NCBI GenBank assembly: GCA_030652575.1
Contig: JAUSQI010000153.1
Coordinates: 1-64,000, forward strand
DNA from: Stagnimonas sp.
GTDB lineage: Bacteria > Pseudomonadota > Gammaproteobacteria > Nevskiales > Nevskiaceae
Reading direction: 5' to 3'
DNA length: 64,000 nt
A program made the position numbers and the translations under genes. Within the stretch, counting starts at the first letter, position 1, and the number at the start of each line of letters is the position of its first letter. This document shows positions 42,249 through 51,386 of the stretch, piece after piece. The notes under the pieces are model-generated. The model was not told the origin of the DNA. It did no database searches and saw only the letters and a program-made list of their open reading frames with translations.

Positions 42249-45155
42249 TCAGTGGAAGGACAGGCTCGTCTGCTCAGCCGCCGTGGCCTGCACCAGCCGC
42301 GCGTAGGCAAGCAGCTCACCGAGCCGTGCGTGCTTGCTGCGCCATTCGGCAAAGGCGCGTTCGCCCAGCAGCACATAGGCCCACTCGCGGTCACCACGAT
42401 GCTCCGGTGCAAGCCCGTTGAGCCGCGCACACCAGTTGAGTGCGGCCTTGCACTTGCGCTGCACATTGGGGTGGTTGAGTTGCCCTTGCGCCTTGGTCTC
42501 TACCAAGTAAATCCGTTCTGCCGTGCGCACCAGAAAATCCGGTGAGTAGTGGCCTGGAAGGCCGTCGTCCTTCACGTAGCGCAACTGCACAAAGCTGTGC
42601 TTCTGCTCATGCACTTTGCAGAAGGCTTCAATGCTCGCATCCACATTCGCCCACTCGATGAAGGCGCGTTCAAGCCCGCCAGAGCGGGCAGGGAAGGCAA
42701 GGCGTTCGTAGATGCACTTCTGCACCAGTAGCGAGCAACTTTCGCGCATGGGCAGATGAGTTACCTCTGACAAGAATCGCTGGCTCACCTCCGCCTCGCC
42801 ATCCAGCTCCACGTTCTCGGCCTCGATCAAGGCCAGCGCCAAGTGTTTCACCACATGGTCGAGCACAGGCTGCAACAGCAGCAGACGCCAGTTTTCATCC
42901 TCCAGCGGCTCAAAGCTCGCGCCAAAAAGCACGCGGCGGATGTAGTCATCAATACAAGCGGTCAAATAGGCCGGGTTCACCTGCAAATGCGGCAGCTGCA
43001 TGGTGCTGCTGACGCGATTGCCCTTGAGCGGCTGCGATAGCGCTTGCTGAATACGCCGTGTCAGTCGCGATAAGTAATCGTTGTAGCCCCCCACGTTCAT
43101 CGCCGCGCCATTCACGCGGTAATCGCCAAACAGCGTGCTGCTTTGCAGATCGTGCGAGATGAAGGTATCGCCCTTGCCCAACATGCCTTTGAGTTGCGGC
43201 AGGCCCATGTGGGTGAATGGCGTGAGCTTGTCCACCGCAATCAACTCTTGCCGCAGGGTCTCGTCTGCTTCACGCAATATGAAAGGAATGGCGAAATCAA
43301 ACTCCTCAAAGCCCTCGCGCAAACCGACGCTCAACAGGTCGCCAATACCTGACGTGCCATCGCTTTCTTCGGTGGTTTCGCCAGCCAAACCCTCCGCTGT
43401 CAGCTCGTCGTAAAATGCTTGAAAGGCGGGGTGTTCAATGATCGAGAGAATGTCGATGAGGCTCGATGGCTCCTGCCCCTTGTTGATGCGCTCGCGGTTC
43501 TCGCGCCGCACCGGGTCGTAGTCAGGCCCACGCCACATCAGGCGCAGACCACGCCCCAGCGTCTGCTCCAAAAGAATCTGAGCCTGTGAGGAACGCAGCG
43601 GCACGATGACGCAGATGTTGTTCACGTCAAAGCCCTCGCGCAGCATCAGCACGCTGACGATCACGCGCGGCTGTGTGCGCTTGTCCACGTCGAACAATTG
43701 CTCGCGCAGCTTGGCCCATTCGACCTCGCCCACCTCGCCCTTGCGGTTGCTATCCACCCGCAGCACTTCACCCTCGTTCAAGCCTTCCTGCTCCAGAAAC
43801 GCCTGCACCACGGGGGTGACACTGGTGTCTTCGCACACCACCAGCATCTTCGGGCGGCGGCTCGCATCCAGCACTGCGAAATCGGTTTCGAGCTTGCGCA
43901 GCTTGGCGAGGCCCGCACGCAGCATCACCCGCTGGCCCTCGCTCAAGGCGATGTTGCCATCGGCATCGCGCTCAGCCTTGAACTCCAGCGGCAGCGCGCC
44001 CAGCTCCTTGCGCTTGTCCAGCACCAGCGATTTCACCAGCCCCGCCCGCATCGCCTCCTTCAAATCGAAGTCCACGATCACATGCGGGAAGTACGCCTTG
44101 CGCGCCTTCTTGCCACTGCCCACCTGGTTGTAGGGGGTGGCCGAAAAGTCCACCTGCACAAACTGCCGCCCCTTGGTCTCGGCAATGCGGCTCAGGCTCT
44201 TTTGCCACTCCACCTCGGTCACTTCACCGCCCGCTTTCACCTCGTGGATGTGATGCGCCTCGTCGTTGAACACCATCAGGTCGGGCAGGGCGGCGAGGTA
44301 GTCGAGCACGCCGCCGCGTGCATAGGCGCGGTCGAGCTGATCCAGCGCATTGCCCGCACTGGTGCCGGGGCTGATGGGGAAGATCGAACGCACCACCGCA
44401 GCCGCATCCACATCGGCACCACGGGCTTCCAGCGTGTCGGCTTCTTCCTCCTCATCGCGCCCTGCCAGCAAGTGCCAATTGGTGAGTGCAATCAGGCCAT
44501 TGCCCGTGCTCTTCAAGCCGATCTCGGTTTTCGCGCAGGCGTTGTTGCGCACAAAGCCAAACAACTGCTCGCGTGCCCCTTCGGGGATGAACAGCTCGCG
44601 GTAGCTGTAAAGGTCGCTAGTCGCAAAGTCCCGCACACCCTCGCGCTGCTTGCCCATGAAGGCATCCAGCAGGCGTTCGTAGACGATCAGCCCCGGAGCC
44701 ACCACCAGAAACCGCCGCGTAAAACGCGCATCCTCCGGCGTGGCGGATTTGTTCAGCACCTGCCACACCAGCAGCGCCTGCAACACCCAGGTCTTGCCGG
44801 TGCCGGTCGCCATCTTCAAGCAGTATTTGGGGTGCGTGTGCTTGGTTTGATTCACCTCCGTCAGCCAGTCGCCCGTCAGCAGCAGCTCTGGCGCGGCCTG
44901 CTCATAAAGGCTCTTGAGTGAAGTGACGCCCAGCACCTCATGGGCATAGATCGTATTCAAGATCGCCCGCCGCTGGCCCTCATGAAAATTGATAGCGCGC
45001 GTATCGCAGTAATCAGTTTGAAACCAGAACTTGAGCAGGGCGGCAGTGACGGGTGTGACCTGTTCAAGCAGGGGTGCTGCGCCTGCCTCCAGCCCCAGGC
45101 TGGCGGCTGCAACGGTTTTGCTGAGGGCTACGGCCAGCGGGAGTGGAGTGCTCAT
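42249..45155 (-). CDS. res: Type III restriction enzyme, Res subunit (DEAH helicase + nuclease)
   Basis: A 968-residue Res subunit. The superfamily-2 motor has Walker A KMATGTGKTW, DEAH box FNDEAHHIHE, SATP in VDFSATPYNQ, SVLMLREGFDVNN and QTLGRGLRL. The carboxy end has a PD-(D/E)xK nuclease signature (SPDFLVRTAERIYLVETKAQ). All motifs look intact and the length is normal. By family it cuts DNA at a distance from unmethylated sites, and only in complex with a Mod subunit. mod lies upstream on the same strand but is separated by a two-gene VapD cassette on the opposite strand, so res must have its own promoter in the 35-nt gap or inside that cassette. Confidence 0.93.
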   Translation of the reverse strand: MSTPLPLAVALSKTVAAASLGLEAGAAPLLEQVTPVTAALLKFWFQTDYCDTRAINFHEGQRRAILNTIYAHEVLGVTSLKSLYEQAAPELLLTGDWLTEVNQTKHTHPKYCLKMATGTGKTWVLQALLVWQVLNKSATPEDARFTRRFLVVAPGLIVYERLLDAFMGKQREGVRDFATSDLYSYRELFIPEGAREQLFGFVRNNACAKTEIGLKSTGNGLIALTNWHLLAGRDEEEEADTLEARGADVDAAAVVRSIFPISPGTSAGNALDQLDRAYARGGVLDYLAALPDLMVFNDEAHHIHEVKAGGEVTEVEWQKSLSRIAETKGRQFVQVDFSATPYNQVGSGKKARKAYFPHVIVDFDLKEAMRAGLVKSLVLDKRKELGALPLEFKAERDADGNIALSEGQRVMLRAGLAKLRKLETDFAVLDASRRPKMLVVCEDTSVTPVVQAFLEQEGLNEGEVLRVDSNRKGEVGEVEWAKLREQLFDVDKRTQPRVIVSVLMLREGFDVNNICVIVPLRSSQAQILLEQTLGRGLRLMWRGPDYDPVRRENRERINKGQEPSSLIDILSIIEHPAFQAFYDELTAEGLAGETTEESDGTSGIGDLLSVGLREGFEEFDFAIPFILREADETLRQELIAVDKLTPFTHMGLPQLKGMLGKGDTFISHDLQSSTLFGDYRVNGAAMNVGGYNDYLSRLTRRIQQALSQPLKGNRVSSTMQLPHLQVNPAYLTACIDDYIRRVLFGASFEPLEDENWRLLLLQPVLDHVVKHLALALIEAENVELDGEAEVSQRFLSEVTHLPMRESCSLLVQKCIYERLAFPARSGGLERAFIEWANVDASIEAFCKVHEQKHSFVQLRYVKDDGLPGHYSPDFLVRTAERIYLVETKAQGQLNHPNVQRKCKAALNWCARLNGLAPEHRGDREWAYVLLGERAFAEWRSKHARLGELLAYARLVQATAAEQTSLSFH

Positions 45156-45190
45156 ATAATCATCATCACTGCGTTTTCAGGAGCAAAACC

Positions 45191-45382
45191 ATGCACAGCA
45201 ACACCGCCAGCAGCATTGGCAGCCGCCACACCTTCGGCGCATTTGGGCCTGTCTACGAAGTGCTTAAAACGGTTAAACACCTTGAGCAAGACGACTGTCT
45301 GATGCGCGTGCGGGTGCTGGAGTCGGGCGAAGAACTCGACTACCGCTACAGCAAGATCAAAGACGACCCCGAAGCGCGCTAA
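45191..45382 (+). CDS. DUF5397-family small protein (possible VapD partner)
   Basis: A 63-residue protein containing HTFGAFGPVYEVL, LMRVRVLESGEELDYRYSKI and DDPEAR, which is the DUF5397 pattern as I know it. An AGGAG ribosome site (45179-45183) lies 7 nt before the ATG at 45191, which fixes the start; the longer in-frame start at 45143 would begin inside res. It is 12 nt ahead of vapD. By position it is the likely antitoxin or partner of VapD; this is an inference from gene order. Confidence 0.8.
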   Translation: MHSNTASSIGSRHTFGAFGPVYEVLKTVKHLEQDDCLMRVRVLESGEELDYRYSKIKDDPEAR

Positions 45383-45394
45383 AGCCCGCAAGCC

Positions 45395-45676
45395 ATGTTC
45401 GCCATTGCCTTTGATCTGGTGGTTGCCGATACCGAGCGCGAGCACCCCAAGGGCGTGTGCGAGGCTTACTCCGAGATTGCCGCCACCCTGGCGGAATACG
45501 ACTTTCGCCTTGTGCATGGGAGCTTGTATGTGGCGGAGTCCGAAGACAGAACCAAACTCTTTGCGGCCATCAACGCCCTGAAGGGCAAGGCATGGTTCCG
45601 CGCGGCGGTGCGCGACATCCGTGCCTTCCGGATTGAGCAGTGGTCGGATTTCACGGCTGACATCAAGCAGGGTTGA
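45395..45676 (+). CDS. vapD: VapD-family endoribonuclease (toxin, Cas2-like fold)
   Basis: A 93-residue protein matching VapD: MFAIAFDLVVADTEREHP at the start (the first-strand Asp expected in this ferredoxin-like fold), EIAATLAEYDFRLVHGSLYV, and the tail FRIEQWSDFTADIKQG. VapD proteins are small RNases related in fold to Cas2 and act as toxins in toxin-antitoxin pairs. It follows the DUF5397 gene by 12 nt and ends 17 nt before the convergent end of mod. The pair sits between the mod and res genes on the opposite strand, where it could stabilise the locus. Confidence 0.9.
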   Translation: MFAIAFDLVVADTEREHPKGVCEAYSEIAATLAEYDFRLVHGSLYVAESEDRTKLFAAINALKGKAWFRAAVRDIRAFRIEQWSDFTADIKQG

Positions 45677-45693
45677 TTGCGGGGCTTGGGCGC

Positions 45694-47731
45694 TCATGCG
45701 CCCACCACCTGCACCGCTTCCGCCTCAAACCCGAACACATCCACCGCCCGCACGCACACCCGGCGCGGGCCAGCCTTGGCAGGCACGGTGAGCGTGGCGG
45801 TCGTCACTACCCTCAGCGGGTCGCCATCGTTATCGGTATTGCCGCGATAGTCCTGCCACACGCTGCGGAACACCTGCCCGTCGTAGTCCGGGTCTACCGC
45901 CCAATACTCGATCAGCGCCAGCGGTTCGGCATTGGCCACGGCGTGCAGCTTTTCGCGGTTGGCATCGTCGAGATTGATGGCATCAGGGGAGAGCAGCACA
46001 TAGTTGGCGAGGCGCACGGTCAGCGTTTCGTTGCCGGCCTCGGTGCGGCGCTGAATCGGTGCCAACGTCAAATACTGCAAGCTCGAAAACCGCAGCTTGC
46101 CCGCCAGCTTTTCCACCCCGCCTTTCTTCTTCAGGCGATCAAGCAGGTCAGGCGGAATCACCAGCACCTCCAGTCGTGCATCGTTCAAGCCCGCAATGGC
46201 CTGGCCCGCATCGCTGGTGAAGTTCCAGCCCAGCACCACCACCTTGTCCCAACCGCCCAGCAGGTTGTCGCGCAGGGTTTGCGCTTTCTTGAAGGTAGCG
46301 AGGCCGGTGAGCTTGGTGGGCGAATCGGCCAGCACCAGCGTTTTGCTGCCGCCCGCCACCACGCGGCCCAGATTACGGTTAGCGTTGTCCTCGGCTGACA
46401 AAGGCAGCGCGCCATAGAGCTGCAACACAATTTCTGCCAACTCACCGACGCGGAACTTGCGGCCCAGCGTGCTCTTGGCGGCCTCTAACTGATAGTCGCC
46501 AATGGCCTGGTAGAGAAAGGGCTTGGCGTTTTGGTCGATGAGCCGCTTGCGGGCAATCATGCAGGCGGGCTTGCCGAGGTCGCTGGTGATCCAGCGACGG
46601 CCCAGGCGCTCAGCGACGGAGGCAGTGGTGCCGCTTCCACAGAAAAAGTCGGCTACTAAATCGCCTTTTCGGCTGCTGGCTTTGAGAATGCGCTCTGAGA
46701 TCGCTTCGGGTTTTTGAGTTGCGTAGCGAAGATTTTCAACACGATCAGCGGGCTGAAGCATCGACATTCGCCACACATCATCAACAGATTTCTCATCCGT
46801 TTCGATGTAGATGACTTTTCCATCTGGGCCTTTTGCATTAACCAGTTTTTTCTTTTCTTTGTCCCAAACCCGCATCAACTGGCGAACTGTTTCTTCTCGT
46901 CCCTCTCTGACTCGCTCGAACTTTTTTTCATCACTTTTTGAATACCAAAAAATCACGTCATGGTTCGAAGCAAAACGGCCCACGTTGCCCTGAAGCTTGT
47001 TGTAGTAGTGCCAAACAATCTCGTTGACGAATTGGTGCTTGCCAAAAATCTCATCTAAAACAATCTTGACGTAATGCCCCACATGCCAATCCAGATGCAC
47101 ATAAATGCTGCCGGTATCGGCCAATAGCTCGCGCATCAGCACCAGACGCGGCGTGAGCATGGCGAGGTAGCTGGCGGTGCCATCAGCCCAGGTATCGGAG
47201 TAGGCAAACTGCTCGATGACGGTGGGCTTCTGCTCAATCTCCACGCCCGGCAGCGTCACCTTGGTGCGGTAGTCAGCCTTGCTGTCGAACGGTGGGTCGA
47301 TGTAGATCAAATCCACCTTGCCGCGCAGGGGAGGGGTGAACTCATCACCGGCCAAGAGGGCTGCCATCGCCAGCAGGTTGTCGCCATAGATCAGGCGATT
47401 CTCGAACGGTGCCGCCTTGGCTAAGCCAGCGGGAGCCGCTGCCGTGAGCGTGGCTTGCAGGGGTGCAAATATCTCGGCTTGGGGCTTGACTAGCTCAGGC
47501 AACGAGGCATCGTTTCTCGCTCGCTCGCTCGCTCGCTCGCTCGCTCTGCGCGTCGCGGCGGGCGCTGGCGTTGATCCAATCGGCATTGGCGCTGTCTTTG
47601 GCGGGCAGAACCCATTCGCGGGTTTGCAGGCTCACACGATGACGGCCTTCCAAGCCCTCAAGAATCTGCTCGGCTTGTTTCTTGCCGGTAGCGACGATGT
47701 CGGGGAGTTGTTCAAGCAGTGACTTGGGCAT
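45694..47731 (-). CDS. mod: Type III DNA methyltransferase (Mod), split by a tetranucleotide tract: phase-variable, currently out of frame
   Basis: A beta-class adenine methyltransferase gene in two frames. The true amino end starts at 47731 ([20 protein letters not shown] ... [20 protein letters not shown]), as in type III Mod proteins, but this frame stops at 47495, just past a CTCG repeat tract. The rest (45694 to about 47520) is open in another frame: [29 protein letters not shown] (DPPF), a middle target-recognition region and [12 protein letters not shown]. Loss of one 4-nt unit, or gain of two, joins the frames to a ~678-residue protein. A start at 47586 ([10 protein letters not shown]) lies in the downstream frame and might give a truncated enzyme. 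The target-recognition part is more AT-rich than the flanks. Confidence 0.92.
47516..47546 (-). repeat. Tetranucleotide (CTCG)7.75 slippage tract within mod
   Basis: Seven perfect CTCG units plus CTC, 31 nt with no interruption. On the coding strand it reads AGCG repeated and encodes SER/ASER repeats in either frame. It lies where the two mod frames meet. Confidence 0.95.
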
Positions 47732-47751
47732 AGATGGTTAAAGGCTGTGAT

Positions 47752-48165
47752 TCAAATCAGGACAATGCCACTGCTGCGCGCAGCAGCACGCAGGGCATCG
47801 TTTTTGGTGGCGAGTGGCAGTTGCAGCCGCATGGCGAGTTCGAGGTGGCTGGCGTCGTAAGCGGAGAGTTCGTAGCGGAGTGCCAGCTTGAGAAGCTCGT
47901 CAGTTTCGACCGGTGTTTCGTTGACCAGAAACGGCAATGCTTGATGCTCGACAATGATCGCGAACGCCTCGGCCTCTGTGATGCGCTGACCACGGATGGC
48001 TTTCTTCATGACATGTGCAAACTCAAGCCGCCAGGCTGGCGGTGCACAGGCCGTCTGGGTTGTCAGGAGTTTGAAGATGCGTTCCGTTTCAGACCTGATT
48101 ATAGGAGTTCCAATCATCCATCCCGTAGCCAGAGTCGATGGCATTCGATGCACTTCAAATAACAA
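47752..48165 (-). CDS. PIN-domain (VapC-like) protein, probably degraded at the N-terminus
   Basis: A 137-residue frame with a recognisable PIN-domain body: APPAWRLEFAHVMKKAIRG (second acidic position), LALRYELSAYDASHLELAMR (third) and LPLATKNDALRAAARSSGI. The first catalytic Asp, expected in a VLDAS-type start, is missing: the residues there are HRMPSTLATGW. The reading frame begins at a TTG and has no good ribosome site. No antitoxin gene is adjacent. I think this is a remnant of a VapBC pair. It starts beside the putative Fur site of the receptor gene and ends 20 nt before mod. Confidence 0.65.
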   Translation of the reverse strand: MLFEVHRMPSTLATGWMIGTPIIRSETERIFKLLTTQTACAPPAWRLEFAHVMKKAIRGQRITEAEAFAIIVEHQALPFLVNETPVETDELLKLALRYELSAYDASHLELAMRLQLPLATKNDALRAAARSSGIVLI

Positions 48166-48179
48166 TGGTTCTCATGTAG
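48161..48179 (+). promoter_or_regulatory. Putative Fur-binding site upstream of the iron operon
   Basis: AACAATGGTTCTCATGTAG agrees with the 19-nt Fur consensus at about 10 positions, and an overlapping imperfect palindrome (GAATCGCATTC, 48179-48189) extends it. It is 132 nt before the receptor start. The rest of the 146-nt gap before the receptor holds only the AGGAG ribosome site (48302-48306). Confidence 0.4.
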
Positions 48180-48311
48180 AATCGCATTCGTCTCATAGGC
48201 AAGGCATGTGGAGGTTCTTCAGGCCAGTACCGAATTAGGAAGACAAGAGCGATGTCGCGGCCGCCAGTCCGCGTGCTCTGCGGTACGCCCACCCACTTGA
48301 CAGGAGTCTCC

Positions 48312-50693
48312 ATGAAGTTCCGTTTGAAGCCCATCGCCGCCGCCGTTCTCGCTCTCCACGCCTTGCCGGGCACCGCCCAGGAGACACAGCCGGTCGCCGA
48401 ATCGACGGCTGCCGAACAACCGGCCACCCAGCTGCCCGCAGTGAAGGTGCAGGACGAAGTGATCCAGGAATACAAGGTCGATCGCATCTCGTCGCCCAAA
48501 TTCACGCAGCCCCTGGTCAACACCACGCAGACCATCAGCGTCGTCAAGAAGGAAGTGATGGCGGAGCAGGGCGCGCTCTCGCTGAGCGATGCCTTGCGCA
48601 ACACGCCCGGCATCACCTTCCAGGCCGGTGAAAACGGCAACTCCACCAGCGGCGATGCGATCTTCCTGCGCGGCTTCGACACCCAGGGCAGCATCTTCCT
48701 CGACAACATCCGCGATCTCGGCCCCGCCGTGCGCGATCTGTTCAACGTCGAGCAGGTCGAGATCGTCAAAGGCCCGGCTGGTGCCGACAACGGTCGCGGT
48801 GCGGCGTCCGGCTATATCAACCTGGTCAGCAAAACCCCTTTTGCGGATGACCTGGTCTCCGGCACTGCGAGCTACGGCAGCGCCGACCGCCGCCGCGTCA
48901 CGGCGGACATCAACCAGAAGGTGGGCGAGCACTCTGCCGTGCGTCTGAATGTGATCGGCCAGGACGGCGGTGTGGCCGGCCGGGACTTCATCGAGCGCCA
49001 GCAGTGGGGCATCGCGCCGTCGCTGGCACTGGGCCTGGGCACCGCCACCCGTATCACGCTGTTCTCGCAGCACATCCAGCAGAACAACACGCCGGACGGC
49101 GGCGTCTCGGCCATCGGCATTTCGGGCTACCGCAATCTCATCCTCGAAGGCCGCGACGCCAACGGCAACGCGACCAATTCCACCGGCACGCCGGTGATTG
49201 CGCAGACGGTCGACTCCGACAATTTCTATGGCCTCGACGACGACTTCGAGGACATCCGCGCCAACATGTTCACCGCGCGCATCGAGCACGACCTGCGGCC
49301 GGGTCTGACGGTGCGCAACACCTCGCGCTATGGCGACAGCGACCAGGCGCGCATCCTCACCGCACCGCTGCAGGCGCCGGTCGTTTCGGATGACCCGGAT
49401 GGCACCGGGCCGATGCTGCCGGTGGTGCGTGCCGACCCCAACACCTGGACGCAGGGCCGCAACCGCCAGGCGAGCTATCGCGACAACCAGATTCTCACCA
49501 ACCAGACCAATCTCACGGCCGCCTTCAAGACCGGCGCGATCGAGCACTCGCTGACCAGCGGTGTCGAGTTCATCTACGAATCGCAGTTCACACCGACCTA
49601 CGCGGTGGTGGGCGCAGCACAGACACCCGCCAACCTCTACAACCCCAACCGCACCGATGCCGCCGCAACACTGGCTCCCAATGGCGCGTTCTCCGATGGC
49701 GACACCACCACGGCCGCGATCTACGCCTTCGACACCATCAAGCTGAGCGAAAAGGTGCAGCTCAACGGTGGTCTGCGTGTGGAGCGTTACAAGACCGCCA
49801 CCGACAGCGCCAGCCTGTCGACGGCCGCGGCCAACCCGACGCTGCCGGTCGGCACCTTGATTCCGGCGCACATCGAGGACTCCGAGAACCTGCTCAGCTA
49901 CAAGGTCGGCGCGCTCTACAAGCCTCGGCCCGAGGGCAGCATCTACGTCGCCTACGCCAACTCGCTGCGTCCGCCCAGCGGCGACAACTTCACACTGTCG
50001 GCGGCGACCACCGCAGCCGGCGCGCCCAACGCCAACATCAACAGCCCGGCGCTGGACCCGCAGGAGGCCACCAACATCGAGCTCGGCACCAAGTGGGATC
50101 TGCTCGGCGGCAAGCTGGCCGTGACGGCGGCGCTGTTCAAGAGCGAGAACAAGAACGACCTCGCCCGCGCCGCCGACGACAGCATCATCCAGTACGGCAA
50201 GCGCGAGGTTGAAGGTCTGGAGCTGGGCCTGGTCGGCCAGATCACCACCGGCTGGCAGGCCAGTGTCGGCTACACCTATCAGGACACCAAGGTCTCCGAG
50301 GGCTCGCTCGCCACCGATGGCACCAGCACGCAGACGGGTGCGGCGATCAACTTCTCGCCGAAGAACAGCGCCACGGTGTGGACGACCTACGACCTGCCGT
50401 TGCCGATGCTGCCCCGGCCGCTGACGCTCGGCGGTGGCCTGCGCTACGTCGACAGCCAGGCGCGCACCGTCAACAACAATCTGGCGGGCGTGACCAGCGG
50501 CATTGTCGAGGTCAAGAGCTACACGGTGTTCGACGCAATGGCCTCTTACGAGGTCACGCAAAACCTCGGCGTGCAGTTCAACATCTACAACCTCGCCGAC
50601 GAGGACTACGTGGCCAGCGTCAACAACTCCGGCCAGCGTTACTTCCCGGACATTCCGCGTTCGTTCCTCGTCACGCTCAACGCCAAGTTTTGA
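48312..50693 (+). CDS. fiu: TonB-dependent catecholate-siderophore receptor (Fiu-like)
   Basis: A 793-residue outer-membrane receptor. Signal peptide MKFRLKPIAAAVLALHALPG, then a TonB-box-like segment (AVKVQDEVIQ), a plug domain (TTQTISVVKKEVMAEQGALS ... DALRNTPGITFQAGENGN, IFLRGFDTQGSIFLDNIRDL, EIVKGPAGADNGRGAASGYI) and a 22-strand barrel ending in DIPRSFLVTLNAKF with the terminal Phe. The match is to the Fiu/catecholate group, which imports ferric monomeric catechols. The ATG at 48312 has AGGAG upstream. It heads a ten-gene operon with PiuC, TonB, ExbB and ExbD, and is probably Fur-controlled. Confidence 0.92.
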   Translation: MKFRLKPIAAAVLALHALPGTAQETQPVAESTAAEQPATQLPAVKVQDEVIQEYKVDRISSPKFTQPLVNTTQTISVVKKEVMAEQGALSLSDALRNTPGITFQAGENGNSTSGDAIFLRGFDTQGSIFLDNIRDLGPAVRDLFNVEQVEIVKGPAGADNGRGAASGYINLVSKTPFADDLVSGTASYGSADRRRVTADINQKVGEHSAVRLNVIGQDGGVAGRDFIERQQWGIAPSLALGLGTATRITLFSQHIQQNNTPDGGVSAIGISGYRNLILEGRDANGNATNSTGTPVIAQTVDSDNFYGLDDDFEDIRANMFTARIEHDLRPGLTVRNTSRYGDSDQARILTAPLQAPVVSDDPDGTGPMLPVVRADPNTWTQGRNRQASYRDNQILTNQTNLTAAFKTGAIEHSLTSGVEFIYESQFTPTYAVVGAAQTPANLYNPNRTDAAATLAPNGAFSDGDTTTAAIYAFDTIKLSEKVQLNGGLRVERYKTATDSASLSTAAANPTLPVGTLIPAHIEDSENLLSYKVGALYKPRPEGSIYVAYANSLRPPSGDNFTLSAATTAAGAPNANINSPALDPQEATNIELGTKWDLLGGKLAVTAALFKSENKNDLARAADDSIIQYGKREVEGLELGLVGQITTGWQASVGYTYQDTKVSEGSLATDGTSTQTGAAINFSPKNSATVWTTYDLPLPMLPRPLTLGGGLRYVDSQARTVNNNLAGVTSGIVEVKSYTVFDAMASYEVTQNLGVQFNIYNLADEDYVASVNNSGQRYFPDIPRSFLVTLNAKF

Positions 50694-50705
50694 GGGAGGG
50701 TCACC

Positions 50706-51386
50706 GTGTTGCTGCACATCCCCCAGTTGCTGACGACCGATGAGCTGACCGCGATACGGTCAGCTCTGGCCCAGGCCAACTGGGAGGATGGCCGCAACAC
50801 GGCAGGGCACCAGGCCGTCAAGGTCAAGCACAACGACCAGCTCAGCGAGGAGCATCCGCTCGCGCGCGAGCTGGGCGATGTGGTGCTCAAGGCGCTGGCA
50901 CGCAGCAGTCTGTTCACGGCGGCCGCATTGCCGTTGAAAGTATTCCCGCCGTTGTTCAACCGCTATCAAGGCGGTGGTCACTTCGGCATGCACATCGACA
51001 CTGCGGTGCGACTGACGCGGCTGCCGCCGCATCGGGTGCGCACCGATTTATCCGCCACCCTGTTTCTGGCCGCGCCCGAGGAGTACGACGGCGGCGAGCT
51101 GGCGGTGGAAGACCACTACGGCTCGCATCACGTGAAACTGCCTGCGGGCGATCTCATTCTTTACCCGGCCAGCAGCCTGCACGAGGTGCGGCCGGTGACA
51201 CGCGGCGCGCGACTGGCCGCGTTCTTCTGGGTGCAAAGCATGGTGCGGGAGGATGCGCGCCGCAGCCAGCTCTACGAGATGGATCGCGCCATCCAGCAGC
51301 TGACGGCGGATCATCCGGGCCACCCTGCCTTGCTGAAGTTGACCGGCGTTTATCACAACCTGTTGCGGCAGTGGGCAGAGCTGTGA
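50706..51386 (+). CDS. piuC: PiuC/YbiX-type Fe(II)/2-oxoglutarate hydroxylase
   Basis: A 226-residue PKHD-type dioxygenase. The iron-binding triad is visible as HIDTAV (HxD) and the distal His in [20 protein letters not shown], with Arg for 2-oxoglutarate in that same stretch. [20 protein letters not shown] is typical of the family. By gene order in many bacteria it accompanies Fiu/PiuA receptors and is thought to modify or help release iron from the siderophore. The start is a GTG at 50706, 12 nt after the receptor stop. Its stop overlaps the tonB start by 4 nt (GTGA). Confidence 0.92.
   Translation: MLLHIPQLLTTDELTAIRSALAQANWEDGRNTAGHQAVKVKHNDQLSEEHPLARELGDVVLKALARSSLFTAAALPLKVFPPLFNRYQGGGHFGMHIDTAVRLTRLPPHRVRTDLSATLFLAAPEEYDGGELAVEDHYGSHHVKLPAGDLILYPASSLHEVRPVTRGARLAAFFWVQSMVREDARRSQLYEMDRAIQQLTADHPGHPALLKLTGVYHNLLRQWAEL

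Noticed and set aside
47586-47731. Reading mod as starting at 47586, with no frame break
   Set aside because: That start omits the conserved type III Mod amino terminus, which is intact in the other frame from 47731 and is separated only by the CTCG tract.
48219-50717. Long antisense frame (832 codons) over the siderophore receptor
   Set aside because: Shadow of a well-recognised TonB-dependent receptor.
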